Assembly (NCBI GenBank): GCA_020025635.1
Contig: JAHHRU010000006.1
Coordinates: forward strand, 57,057 to 121,056
Length of the DNA stretch: 64,000 bases
Direction: 5' to 3'
From: Allofournierella sp.
Lineage (GTDB): Bacteria > Bacillota > Clostridia > Oscillospirales > Ruminococcaceae
Positions 34,934 to 44,323 of the stretch are shown here, one piece after another. Under the pieces are notes generated by a model. It ran no database searches. It had not been told where the DNA came from and saw only the letters and a list, made by a program, of their open reading frames with translations. The first letter of the stretch is position 1; each line of letters begins with the position of its first letter. The translations under genes were made by a program, and so were the position numbers.

Positions 34934-36748
34934 TTGGAGCATTATTTCAACAGCACAGACCCCGCCTGCAAAAGTCCGCTGGGTGCGGTAAAGGCCGGCG
35001 AAGCCGTGACCTTTACCCTGCGGGTGGACCCCCGGCAGGATCATGCCGTTCCCCGGCTGGTGATCGCGCAGGACGGCCGGCCGGCGGTCCACCATGAAAT
35101 GCAGCCCGCAGGAACCGGGGCCGACGGGATGTCCGCTTACACCTTCACCCTGCACCCGGAGCAGGCCGGCCTTTATTTTTATCATTTCGACCTTTACTGG
35201 GATTTCCGCAAGCTTTACCGGGGCCCTTTGGGTGAGGCCGTGATGAGCTGGACCGAGGGCCGCAGCTATCAGCTCACGGTGTACGAAACGGATTTCACCA
35301 CCCCGGAAGCTTTTCGGGGCAGCGTGATCTACCAGATCTTCCCCGACCGGTTCTATGAGTCAAAGCCCCACACCAGCCTGCCCTTTGCCGACCGGGTATA
35401 CCGCACCAACAAGCAGGGCGAGCCGTATTTCTGGCCCACCGAGCAGGGCGGCGACCTGAACATGGACTATTTCGGCGGCGATTTTGCCGGCATTCAGGAA
35501 AAGCTGCCCTATCTGGCCGACCTGGGCGTGGGGTGGATCTACCTGAACCCCATCTTTGAAGCCCACTCGAACCACCGGTACAACACCGCAGATTATCTGA
35601 AGGCCGACCCTTTGCTGGGCACCAACGAGGAGTTCAGCGCCCTTTGCGCCCAGGCCCAAAAATACGACATCCGCATCATCCTGGACGGTGTTTTCAGCCA
35701 CACCGGGGCCGACAGCATCTATTTCAACAAAGAAGGCCGCTACGGCTGGGGCGGGGCCTACCACGACCCGGAAAGCCCCTACCGCAGCTGGTATGATTTT
35801 TCCGATGAGTACCCCTGCGGCTACCGCAGCTGGTGGGGCTTTGACACCCTGCCCGAGGTGAACGAGAACGACCCCGCCTACCGCCGGTTCATCTGCGGCA
35901 GGGGCGGCGTGATCGACACCTGGCTGTCGCTGGGGGCCAGCGGCTTCCGGCTGGATGTGGCCGATGAGCTGCCGGACAGCTTCATCGAGGAGATCCGCCG
36001 GGCCGTCAAGGCCCACGGACAGGATAAGCTTTTGATTGGCGAGGTGTGGGAGGATGCCACCAACAAGATCGCCTACGACCAGCGGCGCACCTACCTTTTG
36101 GGCAGGGGTCTTGACTCGGTGATGAACTACCCCTTCCGCAGCGCGGCCCTGGATTTTGCGGCCGGCGTGGACACAAAGCAGGTGGCGGACGGCATCCTTT
36201 CCATCTGCGAAAACTATCCGAAGCCCGCTTTGGACTGCCTGATGAACTTTATGAGCACCCACGACACCGAGCGGGCCCTCACCGCCCTTGCGGACGAGCC
36301 CAGCGAAGGGCGCAGCCGGTACTGGCAGTCCGGCCGGCGGCTGGACTACCCCCAATATGAGCACGGCATCCGGCTTTTGCTGCTGGCCTACGCCATGATC
36401 TTTACCCTGCCGGGCGTGCCCAGCATCTATTACGGCGACGAGATCGGCATGCAGGGCTACCGGGACCCTTTCAACCGGGCCTACTACAACTGGAACTCCA
36501 CCGAAAAGCGCCTGCGGCCGGTGTTCCGCCAGCTGGCCGAGCTCCGCCGGGATTGCGACGCCTTTTTGGACGGCGATTTCCGCCTGACCGGCGCCCAGGG
36601 GGACATCCTGCAATACCAGCGGCGGGGCAAGACCCAGACCGCCGAGATCGTTCTGAACCGGGGCCCCCGGCCCCATGTGGTCACCGCGCTGGATCAGGCG
36701 GTGGAGGTGAACCCTTTCGGCTTCACCATCCTCACCCGGGACAACTGA
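34934..36748 (+). CDS. GH13 alpha-glucan hydrolase (neopullulanase/cyclomaltodextrinase-like)
   Basis: A 604-residue glycoside hydrolase without signal peptide, so cytoplasmic. Residues about 1-110 form an N-terminal beta domain, then the GH13 barrel begins SVIYQIFPDRFYES. Conserved regions: DLGVGWIYLNPIFEAHSNHRY, GVFSHTG, GFRLDVADELP (nucleophile Asp), LLIGEVWEDA (acid/base Glu) and FMSTHDTERAL (third carboxylate Asp). It would trim branched or cyclic dextrins alongside glgP. The start is TTG 34934 with AGGAG 9 bases upstream. Confidence 0.9.
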   Translation: MEHYFNSTDPACKSPLGAVKAGEAVTFTLRVDPRQDHAVPRLVIAQDGRPAVHHEMQPAGTGADGMSAYTFTLHPEQAGLYFYHFDLYWDFRKLYRGPLGEAVMSWTEGRSYQLTVYETDFTTPEAFRGSVIYQIFPDRFYESKPHTSLPFADRVYRTNKQGEPYFWPTEQGGDLNMDYFGGDFAGIQEKLPYLADLGVGWIYLNPIFEAHSNHRYNTADYLKADPLLGTNEEFSALCAQAQKYDIRIILDGVFSHTGADSIYFNKEGRYGWGGAYHDPESPYRSWYDFSDEYPCGYRSWWGFDTLPEVNENDPAYRRFICGRGGVIDTWLSLGASGFRLDVADELPDSFIEEIRRAVKAHGQDKLLIGEVWEDATNKIAYDQRRTYLLGRGLDSVMNYPFRSAALDFAAGVDTKQVADGILSICENYPKPALDCLMNFMSTHDTERALTALADEPSEGRSRYWQSGRRLDYPQYEHGIRLLLLAYAMIFTLPGVPSIYYGDEIGMQGYRDPFNRAYYNWNSTEKRLRPVFRQLAELRRDCDAFLDGDFRLTGAQGDILQYQRRGKTQTAEIVLNRGPRPHVVTALDQAVEVNPFGFTILTRDN

Positions 36749-36816
36749 CCCCCAAATCCAATTTTTGCACAGTTGCATCTTCAATTTACACAATGAGTTC
36801 CGTGTTTGCACTGCCG

Positions 36817-36848
36817 GCGGCCGCTTCCAGCAAGCGGCCGCTTTTTTT
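36817..36848 (+). terminator. Terminator of the GH13 gene
   Basis: A perfect GCGGCCGCTT / AAGCGGCCGC stem with a 5-base loop and a T7 tract. Confidence 0.93.
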
Positions 36849-36893
36849 ACAAAATTTTAACCTCACACTGTTAATTTGTTCACAGCAAAGACC

Positions 36894-36922
36894 TTGCGCA
36901 AAACCGACGGATTGTTTATAAT
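36894..36922 (+). promoter_or_regulatory. Promoter for pgk
   Basis: TTGCGC (36894-36899), 17-bp spacer, TATAAT (36917-36922). Confidence 0.75.
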
Positions 36923-37001
36923 AGGGTCAGGCAAACAATACCACTGCGCCGGGCATTCCCGCCCTGCGCAAAAGTTTTTATTTTGAGAGGAGTTAATTAC
37001 A

Positions 37002-38210
37002 ATGGGTTTAGGTAAAAAGACCGTTGAAGAGCTGGAAGTCCGCGGCAAGAAGGTTCTGGTCCGCTGCGATTTCAACGTCCCCATGAAGGAGGGCGTCATC
37101 ACCAATGACAACCGCATCGTCGCGGCCCTGCCCACCATCAAAAAGCTGATTGAGAACGGCGGCAAGGTCATCCTGTGCAGCCACCTGGGCAAGCCCAAGA
37201 ACGGCCCCGAGGAGAAGTTCAGCCTGGCCGCTGTTGCTGTTCGCCTGAGCGAGCTGCTGGGTCAGGAAGTTGTTTTTGCTAACGACGACGAGGTTGTTGG
37301 CGAGAACGCTCGCGCTGCTGTTGCTGCTATGAAGGACGGCGACGTGGTTCTGCTGCAGAACACCCGTTTCCGCAAGGAAGAGACCAAGAACATCGACACC
37401 TTCAGCAAGGACCTGGCTTCTCTGGCTGAGTGCTATGTGAACGATGCTTTCGGCTCTGCTCACCGCGCACACTGCTCCACCGCCGGTGTCACCGACTACA
37501 TCAAGGATACCGCTGTCGGCTACCTGATGGAGAAGGAGATCCGCTACCTGGGCAACGCCGTGAACGATCCCGAGCGTCCCTTCACCGCCATCCTGGGCGG
37601 CGCAAAGGTTGCTGACAAGCTGAACGTGATCGACAACCTGCTGGAAAAGGTCGATACCCTGATCATCGGCGGCGGCATGGCTTACACCTTCCTGGCCGCC
37701 AAGGGCTACGGCATCGGCAAGAGCCTGTGCGACGAGACCAAGCTGGACTACTGCAAGGACATGATGAAGAAGGCCGAGGAGAAGGGCGTGAAGCTGCTGC
37801 TGCCCATCGACACCGTTGTTGCTGCCGGCTTCCCCGACCCCATCGATGCTCCCATCGATGTGAAGACCGTTGCTGCTGATGCAATTCCTGCCGACATGGA
37901 AGGCATGGACATCGGCGAAAAGACCCGCAAGCTGTTTGCTGATGCCGTTATGGCCAGCAAGACCGTTGTGTGGAACGGACCCATGGGCGTGTTCGAGAAC
38001 CCGACCCTGGCTGCCGGCACCCTGGCTGTTGCCAAAGCTATGGCTGACTCCTCCGCTACCACTGTGATCGGCGGCGGCGACTCCGCAGCTGCTGTTATGC
38101 AGCTGGGCTTCGGCGACAAGATGACCCACATCTCCACCGGCGGCGGCGCTTCTCTGGAGTATCTGGAAGGCAAGGAGCTGCCCGGCATCGCCTGCATCCA
38201 GAATGCCTGA
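37002..38210 (+). CDS. pgk: Phosphoglycerate kinase
   Basis: A 402-residue glycolytic enzyme (1,3-bisphosphoglycerate + ADP to 3-phosphoglycerate + ATP). Motifs: [59 protein letters not shown], the C-terminal nucleotide domain [16 protein letters not shown], and [27 protein letters not shown]. It is rich in GCT/GTT codons compared with flanking genes, a mark of high expression. It is first of the pgk-tpiA-gpmI run; gap is not in the window. Confidence 0.97.
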   Translation: MGLGKKTVEELEVRGKKVLVRCDFNVPMKEGVITNDNRIVAALPTIKKLIENGGKVILCSHLGKPKNGPEEKFSLAAVAVRLSELLGQEVVFANDDEVVGENARAAVAAMKDGDVVLLQNTRFRKEETKNIDTFSKDLASLAECYVNDAFGSAHRAHCSTAGVTDYIKDTAVGYLMEKEIRYLGNAVNDPERPFTAILGGAKVADKLNVIDNLLEKVDTLIIGGGMAYTFLAAKGYGIGKSLCDETKLDYCKDMMKKAEEKGVKLLLPIDTVVAAGFPDPIDAPIDVKTVAADAIPADMEGMDIGEKTRKLFADAVMASKTVVWNGPMGVFENPTLAAGTLAVAKAMADSSATTVIGGGDSAAAVMQLGFGDKMTHISTGGGASLEYLEGKELPGIACIQNA

Positions 38211-38229
38211 TCGTTTTTGAATGACCGTG

Positions 38230-38262
38230 CCACAGCCGGAAAGCTCCGGCTGTGGCCTTTTG
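38230..38262 (+). terminator. Hairpin between pgk and tpiA
   Basis: A perfect 11-bp CCACAGCCGGA / TCCGGCTGTGG stem with an AAGC loop, then CCTTTTGG. The T-tract is weak, so it may be an attenuator or RNA-stability element rather than a full stop. Confidence 0.65.
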
Positions 38263-38307
38263 GGGCATACAGCCTCTTTTAACCACATACAGAAAGGGAC
38301 TTGTACA

Positions 38308-39075
38308 ATGGATAAGCAGAACCGCAAGGCCGTTATTGCCGGCAACTGGAAAATGAACAAGACCGCCACCGAGGCAAGCCAGCTCATCGACGAGCTGATC
38401 CCCGCTGTGAAGGGCGCTGACTGCGAAGTCGTGATCTGCACCCCCTTCACCAGCCTGGTGACCGCTGTTGAGAAGTGCAAGGGCACCAACATCCACGTTG
38501 GCGCTGAGAACGTGCACTTCGAAAAGAGCGGCGCTTTCACCGGCGAGATCAGCGCTGATATGCTGGTTGACCTGGGCGTTGAATATGTTATCACCGGCCA
38601 CTCTGAGCGCCGTCAGTATTTCGCTGAGACCGACGAGACCGTGAACAAGCGCACTCTGGCCGGCCTTGCTGCCGGCCTGAAGGTGATCGTCTGCGTGGGC
38701 GAGAACCTGACCCAGCGTGAGCAGGGCGTTACCGAAGAGCTGGTCCGCATGCAGACCAAGATCGCTCTGAACGGTGTGAGCGCTGAAGATATGAAGAACA
38801 TCATCATCGCTTATGAGCCCGTTTGGGCCATCGGCACCGGCAAGACCGCTACCAGCGAGCAGGCTCAGGAAGTCTGCGCCGCCATCCGCAAGGTTCTGGG
38901 CGAGCTGTACGGCGAGGCCGTTGCCAAGGCTGCCACCGTTCAGTACGGCGGCAGCATGAACGCCGGCAATGCCGAAGAGCTGCTGGGCAAGGAAGATGTT
39001 GACGGCGGCCTGATCGGCGGCGCTTCTCTGAAGGCTGACGCTTTCGCTGCCATCGTTGCTGCTGCAAGCAAATAA
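38308..39075 (+). CDS. tpiA: Triosephosphate isomerase
   Basis: A 255-residue TIM barrel. Catalytic residues: Lys in AGNWKMN, His in [13 protein letters not shown], Glu in [15 protein letters not shown], and phosphate loops GGSMNAGN and GGLIGGASL. The start at 38308 follows GAAAGGGAC; the upstream extension is in the hairpin region. It shares the pgk codon bias. Confidence 0.97.
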   Translation: MDKQNRKAVIAGNWKMNKTATEASQLIDELIPAVKGADCEVVICTPFTSLVTAVEKCKGTNIHVGAENVHFEKSGAFTGEISADMLVDLGVEYVITGHSERRQYFAETDETVNKRTLAGLAAGLKVIVCVGENLTQREQGVTEELVRMQTKIALNGVSAEDMKNIIIAYEPVWAIGTGKTATSEQAQEVCAAIRKVLGELYGEAVAKAATVQYGGSMNAGNAEELLGKEDVDGGLIGGASLKADAFAAIVAAASK

Positions 39076-39105
39076 ATCTTTCCCGTAAACCAAAAACAAG
39101 CTCAA

Positions 39106-39157
39106 GGCCGCATCGCCCTTTGCCCCCCGGGCGGACGGTGCGGCCCTATTTATTCTC
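39106..39157 (+). terminator. Hairpin between tpiA and gpmI
   Basis: GGCCGCA / TGCGGCC outer stem with inner CGCCC/GGGCG-type pairing, followed by CTATTTATTCTC. Confidence 0.55.
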
Positions 39158-39171
39158 AAAGGAGAAACGAT

Positions 39172-40695
39172 ATGTCTAAAAAACCTGTTATGCTCTGCAT
39201 CATGGACGGTTTCGGCTGGGTTCCCGATCAGCCCGAACACAACGCCATTGCCGCCGCAAAAAAGCCCTTCATCGATCATCTGATGGCCACCTGCCCCACC
39301 ACCACCATTGGTGCTTCCGGCATGGATGTGGGCCTGCCTGACGGCCAGATGGGCAACAGCGAAGTGGGCCACACCAACATGGGCGCCGGCCGCATCGTTT
39401 ATCAGGAGCTGACCCGCATCACCAAGACCATCCAGGAAGGCAAGCTGGGCGAGGTGGAAGCCATCGCCAATGCCATCCATTCCGCTGTTGACAACAGCAA
39501 GGCCCTGCATGTGATGGGTCTTCTGTCTGCCGGCGGTGTTCACAGCCACCTGACCCACATCTTCGGCCTGCTGGACCTGGCCAAGGAGATGGGCGTGAAG
39601 GAGCTGTATGTGCACGCCATCATGGACGGCCGTGACGTTCCCCCCGATTCCGGCAAGGGCTACATCGAACAGCTGCAGGCAAAGCTGGACGAGCTGGGTG
39701 TAGGCAAGATCGCCTCCATCAGCGGCCGCTACTATGCAATGGACCGCGACAACAACTGGGATCGTGTGGAAAAGGCCTATGCCGCTTTTGTTTACGGCGA
39801 GGGCAACCACGGCACCCCCATGGAGATCATGGAAAAGAGCTACGCCGACGGCAAGCTGGACGAGTTCGTTCTGCCCTCCGTCACCTGCGAAGGCGGCCGC
39901 ATCTCTGAGGGTGACAGCGTGATCTTCTGCAACTTCCGCCCCGACCGTGCCCGTGAGATCACCCGCACTTTGGTGGACGACGACTTCAAGGGCTTCGAGC
40001 GCCGCAACGGCCGCTTCCCCGTGAACTACGTCTGCTTCACCCAGTATGATGCCACCATGCCCAATGTGGACGTTGCCTTCAAGCCCCAGAGCCTGGACAA
40101 CGTGATGGGCTCCTATCTTGCCAAGATGGGCAAGACCCAGCTGCGCATTGCCGAGACCGAGAAGTACGCTCACGTCACCTTCTTCTTCAACGGCGGCGTG
40201 GAAGCTCCCTTCGAGGGTGAGGACCGTGCTCTCATCAAGAGCCCGGCAGTTGCCACCTACGACCTGAAGCCCGAAATGAGTGCTTACGAGGTTGCCGACG
40301 AGTGCGTTTCCCGCATCGAGAGCGGCAAGTACGATGTGATCATCCTGAACTTCGCAAACTGCGACATGGTTGGCCACACCGGCGTATTCGATGCCGCTGT
40401 CAAGGCGGTTGAGGCCGTTGACGAGTGCGTGAACCGTGTGGTCACCGCTGTTGTCAAGGCAGGCGGCCAGGTCCTGCTGACTGCCGACCACGGCAACGCT
40501 GACAAGATGGCCGAAAACGACGGCTCTGTGTTCACCGCTCACACCACCAACCCCGTTCCTCTGGTCCTGGTTGGCGCCAAGGAAGGCACCAAGCTGCGTG
40601 AGGGCGGCGTTCTGGCAGATCTGGCTCCCACCATGCTGGAGCTGCTGGGCCTGCCCCAGCCTGCCGAAATGACCGGCAAGAGCATGATCCTGTAA
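39172..40695 (+). CDS. gpmI: 2,3-bisphosphoglycerate-independent phosphoglycerate mutase
   Basis: A 507-residue alkaline-phosphatase-superfamily enzyme with two Mn ions. Motifs: MLCIMDGFGW (first metal Asp), GQMGNSEVGHTNMGAGR with the phosphorylated Ser, LMDGRDVPP-like AIMDGRDVPPDSG, FRPDRAREITR, NCDMVGHTGVFDAAVKAVE, and LTADHGNADKM, then HTTNPVPL. It completes the 3PG to 2PG step; enolase is not in the window. Confidence 0.97.
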   Translation: MSKKPVMLCIMDGFGWVPDQPEHNAIAAAKKPFIDHLMATCPTTTIGASGMDVGLPDGQMGNSEVGHTNMGAGRIVYQELTRITKTIQEGKLGEVEAIANAIHSAVDNSKALHVMGLLSAGGVHSHLTHIFGLLDLAKEMGVKELYVHAIMDGRDVPPDSGKGYIEQLQAKLDELGVGKIASISGRYYAMDRDNNWDRVEKAYAAFVYGEGNHGTPMEIMEKSYADGKLDEFVLPSVTCEGGRISEGDSVIFCNFRPDRAREITRTLVDDDFKGFERRNGRFPVNYVCFTQYDATMPNVDVAFKPQSLDNVMGSYLAKMGKTQLRIAETEKYAHVTFFFNGGVEAPFEGEDRALIKSPAVATYDLKPEMSAYEVADECVSRIESGKYDVIILNFANCDMVGHTGVFDAAVKAVEAVDECVNRVVTAVVKAGGQVLLTADHGNADKMAENDGSVFTAHTTNPVPLVLVGAKEGTKLREGGVLADLAPTMLELLGLPQPAEMTGKSMIL

Positions 40696-40709
40696 AGCTT
40701 TGGCATTTT

Positions 40710-40743
40710 ATCCCCGGCGGCTTTCGGCTGCCGGGGATTTTTT
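40710..40743 (+). terminator. Terminator of gpmI
   Basis: ATCCCCGGC / GCCGGGGAT stem, then a T-run. Confidence 0.92.
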
Positions 40744-40842
40744 ATATCCAAACTGTATTTTACTGTAAATATTCTCCTTTTTGTATTTATTCTTTCAGGG
40801 TTTTGTTCCAAAACAGCCGGCGTTTTTCGGCATACCCTCCTA

Positions 40843-40872
40843 TTTACGCCGCGGCAGGACCGATGCTATAAT
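40843..40872 (+). promoter_or_regulatory. Promoter for the PsiE-like gene
   Basis: TTTACG (40843-40848), 18-bp spacer, TATAAT (40867-40872). Confidence 0.6.
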
Positions 40873-40926
40873 GAAGCTATGTTCCGGGGCCTGTTTTCAT
40901 GGCCTTCGATGAAAGGAGACTTTGCT

Positions 40927-41415
40927 GTGAAACCCCCTTTGGCGCTCAAGTGGAAGATCCGTGTATTTCTTTCAAGCACCGCTTCTTTTCTGGAGATCGT
41001 TCTGGCTCTGCTTTTGGCCCTGGCGCTTGGCATCTGTACCATTCAGCTGATACCGGCGCTTTTCGATCTGCAGGTAAGCGTTCATGAAATCGACGTTTTC
41101 CACGATTATCTGGAAGCGCTTTTCGTGCTGGTGATCGGTGTGGAGGCCCTCAAGCTGCTGTGCAAGCACACCCCCGGCTCGGCGCTGGAGATTTTGCTGT
41201 TTGCCATCGCCCGCGGCATGATCGTGAGCCACACCACGCCGATGGAAAACCTGCTGGTGGTCATCAGCATCGGAATGCTGTTTGCCATCCGCAAATTCCT
41301 GTTTGTGCCCGCCTGGGGCATTGAGCATGAGGTTTCCTCCTTTGACCAGGCAAGCGCCCTTGCGGCCAGAAAAGGCAGCGAAAAAGAGGGCGGCGAAAAC
41401 AGCGAAGCAGAATAA
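40927..41415 (+). CDS. Small membrane protein, PsiE-like
   Basis: A 162-residue protein with about four hydrophobic segments. The segment FHDYLEALFVLVIGVEALKLLCKHTPGSALEILLFAIARGMIV, then ENLLVVISIGMLFAIRKFLF, resembles the phosphate-starvation-inducible PsiE family. The tail (about 140-162) is acidic and charged. The start is GTG at 40927 after AAAGGAGAC; the ATG in frame upstream at 40879 has no ribosome site. The function is unknown, and the PsiE match is from memory of the pattern. Confidence 0.6.
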   Translation: MKPPLALKWKIRVFLSSTASFLEIVLALLLALALGICTIQLIPALFDLQVSVHEIDVFHDYLEALFVLVIGVEALKLLCKHTPGSALEILLFAIARGMIVSHTTPMENLLVVISIGMLFAIRKFLFVPAWGIEHEVSSFDQASALAARKGSEKEGGENSEAE

Positions 41416-41420
41416 AAAAG

Positions 41421-41466
41421 CAGGCGGCAGCCCCGCAAAAGGGCCATGCCGCCTGTTTCTTTTTGT
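41421..41466. terminator. Bidirectional terminator between PsiE-like gene and dapF
   Basis: CAGGCGGCA / TGCCGCCTG stem (41421-41455) with A-run on the left and TTTCTTTTTG on the right. Confidence 0.82.
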
Positions 41467-41477
41467 ACGATAATGGT

Positions 41478-42308
41478 TCAGATCTTCACTTCGCCCTCAC
41501 AGACCGTTACGGCGGGGCCGGTCATCTGCACACGCCATTCCCGGTCCACCCGGATCATCAGATCGCCGCCCAGAAGCTCCACCTTGATGTCGGTTTCACG
41601 GGGGCTGATGCCCAGGGCCACACAGGCTGCCGCCACCGCGCAGGCGCCGGTTCCGCAGGCCATGGTCTCGCCGCTTCCCCGCTCCCACACACGCATTTTC
41701 AGGTGCCTGGGGCTTATCACCTGCACAAACTCAGTGTTTACCCCCACCGGGAAGGCCGCATGGTGCTCAAAGGCGGGGCCCAGTTTTTCGATCTGCACCC
41801 CGGCCGCATCCTTTACCAGCGTGATGCAGTGGGGGTTGCCCATGGAAACACAGGTCACCGAGTAGGCTTTGCCGCCAACCATCAGGTCCTTGCTCACCAC
41901 CGGCTCCGCGCCCATGCCCTTCACCGGGATCTCTTCCGGCTCAAAGGAGGCATAGCCCATATCCACCTGCCAGTCGCCGTCGCCCACACGGTGCATGTTT
42001 TTGATGCCCGCATCGGTTTCCACGCTGGCCACATCGCCCACACGGCCGTGCTCAAACAGCCACTGGGCCACACAGCGCACCCCGTTGCCGCACATGGGGC
42101 TGCGGCTGCCGTCGGCGTTGTACATCTCCATGCGGGCGGCCGCAATGCTGCTTCTGCAGATGCAGATCAGGCCGTCCGACCCGATGGAAAAATGCCGCAC
42201 CGAAAGTTTTTTTGCCAGCTCCGGGAGGTTTTCCGGGGTGCTTTCAAAGCAATCCAGATAGATATAGTCGTTACCGCAGCCGTGCATTTTGGTGAATTTT
42301 AAGGCCAC
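41478..42308 (-). CDS. dapF: Diaminopimelate epimerase
   Basis: A 276-residue PLP-independent epimerase (LL- to meso-diaminopimelate) for lysine and peptidoglycan. Two catalytic cysteines: Cys in NADGSRSPMCGNGVRC and Cys in GSGETMACGTGAC. The N-terminus is LKFTKMHGCGNDYIYLD. The start is GTG at 42308 following AAAGGGGCG; a longer frame overlaps the promoter region. The gene is monocistronic and divergent from acpP. Confidence 0.96.
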   Translation of the reverse strand: MALKFTKMHGCGNDYIYLDCFESTPENLPELAKKLSVRHFSIGSDGLICICRSSIAAARMEMYNADGSRSPMCGNGVRCVAQWLFEHGRVGDVASVETDAGIKNMHRVGDGDWQVDMGYASFEPEEIPVKGMGAEPVVSKDLMVGGKAYSVTCVSMGNPHCITLVKDAAGVQIEKLGPAFEHHAAFPVGVNTEFVQVISPRHLKMRVWERGSGETMACGTGACAVAAACVALGISPRETDIKVELLGGDLMIRVDREWRVQMTGPAVTVCEGEVKI

Positions 42309-42359
42309 TGTGATTCGCCCCTTTCTGCGGTTTCCCGCTTTCCGTCTTGTCTTTTCCTT

Positions 42360-42388
42360 ATTATAATCTTCCTTTGCCGGGAACACAA
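42360..42388 (-). promoter_or_regulatory. Promoter for dapF
   Basis: Minus-strand TTGTGT (42383-42388), 17-bp spacer, TATAAT (42360-42365). Confidence 0.6.
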
Positions 42389-42409
42389 GAAAAAACTTTG
42401 TCTTTGGCC

Positions 42410-42438
42410 TTGACAAGCCCCCGCTTATAAGATATAAA
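42410..42438 (+). promoter_or_regulatory. Promoter for acpP
   Basis: Perfect TTGACA (42410-42415), 17-bp spacer, TATAAA (42433-42438). Confidence 0.88.
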
Positions 42439-42497
42439 CATAGGTAGATAACTTTATGCCGCCCTTTTGCGGCATCGAATAGGAGAGTTTAGAACGA

Positions 42498-42743
42498 ATG
42501 GATACCTTTGAAAAAATTTCTGCCATGCTTGCTGAACAGCTGAGCATCGATGAAGACAAGATCACCATGGAAAGTGATATCCTGGACGATTTCGACGCTG
42601 ACAGCCTGGACATTGTTGATATGATCATGAACCTGGAAGATGAGTTCGGCGTGGAAGTTCCCGATGAAGAAGTGGAAAATCTGCGCACCGTAGGCGACGT
42701 GGTCCGCTACATCGACGAAAACAGCAGCGGCTCTGAGGACTGA
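42498..42743 (+). CDS. acpP: Acyl carrier protein
   Basis: An 81-residue acidic four-helix carrier. The phosphopantetheine Ser is in DFDADSLDIVDMIMNLEDEFG (DSL motif near residue 36). Followed by VEVPDEEVENLRTVGDVVRYI, typical of fatty-acid-synthesis ACPs. No fab genes are adjacent; it stands alone between dapF and proS with a consensus promoter and its own hairpin. Confidence 0.95.
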   Translation: MDTFEKISAMLAEQLSIDEDKITMESDILDDFDADSLDIVDMIMNLEDEFGVEVPDEEVENLRTVGDVVRYIDENSSGSED

Positions 42744-42766
42744 TCCCGGCATTTTTAAATTTCCCT

Positions 42767-42795
42767 GCCCCCGCCTGCACGGGGGCTTGTTCTTT
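42767..42795 (+). terminator. Terminator of acpP
   Basis: GCCCCCG-cctgca-CGGGGGC stem followed by TTGTTCTTT; read-through to proS is plausible. Confidence 0.7.
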
Positions 42796-42817
42796 GATGG
42801 AAGGAGAATAGATTACG

Positions 42818-44254
42818 ATGAGCGAACAGAAGAAAAAACTTGTGGAAGCGATCACCCCGATCAATGAAGACTTTACCCAGTGGTACACCGATGTGTGCCT
42901 GAAGGCTGAGCTGGTGGATTATTCCACCGTGAAGGGCTGCATGATCCTGCGGCCCTATGGCTACGCCATCTGGGAAAACATCCAGCACATCCTGGACGGT
43001 ATGTTCAAAAAGACCGGCCACGAAAATGTGGCAATGCCCATTTTCATCCCCGAAAGCCTGCTCCAGAAGGAGAAGGACCACGTTCAGGGCTTTGCTCCCG
43101 AGGTGGCCTGGGTCACCCACGGCGGCACCGAGCAGCTGGAAGAGCGCATGTGTGTGCGCCCCACCTCTGAGACTTTGTTCTGCGATCACTTCGCTCATGT
43201 GCTGCACTCCTGGCGTGACCTGCCCATGAAGTACAACCAGTGGTGCAGCGTGGTGCGCTGGGAAAAGACCACCCGCCCCTTCCTGCGCAGCCGTGAGTTC
43301 TGGTGGCAGGAGGGCCACACCATCCACGAGACCGAGCAGGAGGCAAAGGACGAGACCCTGTCCATCCTGAACCTGTATGCCGATTTCTGCGAAAAGGACC
43401 TGATGATCCCCGTTGTGAAGGGCCAGAAGACCGATAAGGAGAAGTTTGCCGGCGCTGAGGCCACCTACACCATCGAGGCCATGATGCACGACGGCAAGGC
43501 CCTTCAGAGCGGCACCAGCCACTACTTCGGCGACGGCTTCTCCCGTGCGTTCGGTGTTCAGTTCACCGGCCGTGACAACACCCTTCAGCACCCCTTCCAG
43601 ACCAGCTGGGGCGTTTCCACCCGTCTGGTGGGCGCCATCATCATGACCCACGGCGACGATGACGGCCTGATCCTGCCTCCCGCCATTGCCCCCTTCCAGG
43701 TGGTCATCGTTCCCATTGCCACCCACAAGCCCGGCGTTTCCGAAAAAGCCGAGGAGCTGGCCCAGCGCATTTCCCAGTTTGCCCGTGTGAAGCTGGACAA
43801 TTCCGACAACGGCCCCGGCTGGAAGTTCAGCCAGTGGGAGATGAAGGGTGTTCCCCTCCGTCTTGAGATCGGCCCCAAGGACATTGAGAAAAATCAGTGC
43901 GTGCTGGTTCGCCGTGATACCCGTGAAAAGTATTTCGTGAGCCTGGACGATCTGGAAACCGAGATTCCCCGCCTGCTGAACGAGCTGGCCCAGAACATCT
44001 ACAACCGTGCTCTGGAAAACCGTGAGAAGCGCACCTTCACCGCCACCACCATGGACGAGGTGAAGAAGCTGGCCGAGAACAACTGCTACATCAAGACCAT
44101 GTGGTGCGGCGAGCTGGAGTGCGAGGAAAAGATGAAGGAAGAGGCTGGCCTTTCCAGCCGCTGCATGCCCTTCGAGCAGGAAGAAATTTCCGGCGTGTGC
44201 CCCCTGTGCGGCAAGCCTGCCAAGAAGATGGTATACTGGGGCAAGGCTTACTAA
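42818..44254 (+). CDS. proS: Prolyl-tRNA synthetase, archaeal/eukaryotic-type (ProS3-like)
   Basis: A 478-residue class II synthetase, shorter than the bacterial type because it lacks the INS editing domain. Motif 1 region around [29 protein letters not shown], motif 2 [24 protein letters not shown], motif 3 [31 protein letters not shown]. The anticodon domain follows and a C-terminal zinc-binding domain with [13 protein letters not shown] and CPLCGKPAK. Cytoplasmic. No T-box leader is visible upstream. Confidence 0.97.
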   Translation: MSEQKKKLVEAITPINEDFTQWYTDVCLKAELVDYSTVKGCMILRPYGYAIWENIQHILDGMFKKTGHENVAMPIFIPESLLQKEKDHVQGFAPEVAWVTHGGTEQLEERMCVRPTSETLFCDHFAHVLHSWRDLPMKYNQWCSVVRWEKTTRPFLRSREFWWQEGHTIHETEQEAKDETLSILNLYADFCEKDLMIPVVKGQKTDKEKFAGAEATYTIEAMMHDGKALQSGTSHYFGDGFSRAFGVQFTGRDNTLQHPFQTSWGVSTRLVGAIIMTHGDDDGLILPPAIAPFQVVIVPIATHKPGVSEKAEELAQRISQFARVKLDNSDNGPGWKFSQWEMKGVPLRLEIGPKDIEKNQCVLVRRDTREKYFVSLDDLETEIPRLLNELAQNIYNRALENREKRTFTATTMDEVKKLAENNCYIKTMWCGELECEEKMKEEAGLSSRCMPFEQEEISGVCPLCGKPAKKMVYWGKAY

Positions 44255-44279
44255 GAAAAAGCCCCGAATTCAAAACAGC

Positions 44280-44311
44280 AAAAAGCCCTTCCCGGCCGGG
44301 AAGGGCTTTTT
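44280..44311. terminator. Bidirectional terminator between proS and the GH123-like gene
   Basis: A 16-bp perfect palindrome half, AAAAAGCCCTTCCCGG and its complement, with a T-run on both strands. Confidence 0.93.
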
Positions 44312-44323
44312 TTCATTTGTTTT

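Noticed and set aside
38095..40542. An 815-codon minus-strand open frame opposite gpmI and tpiA
   Set aside because: It overlaps two unmistakable glycolytic genes and shows only shadow composition.
42744..42817. T-box or other riboswitch upstream of proS
   Set aside because: The gap is only 74 bases and holds a simple hairpin; no T-box sequence or room for the structure.
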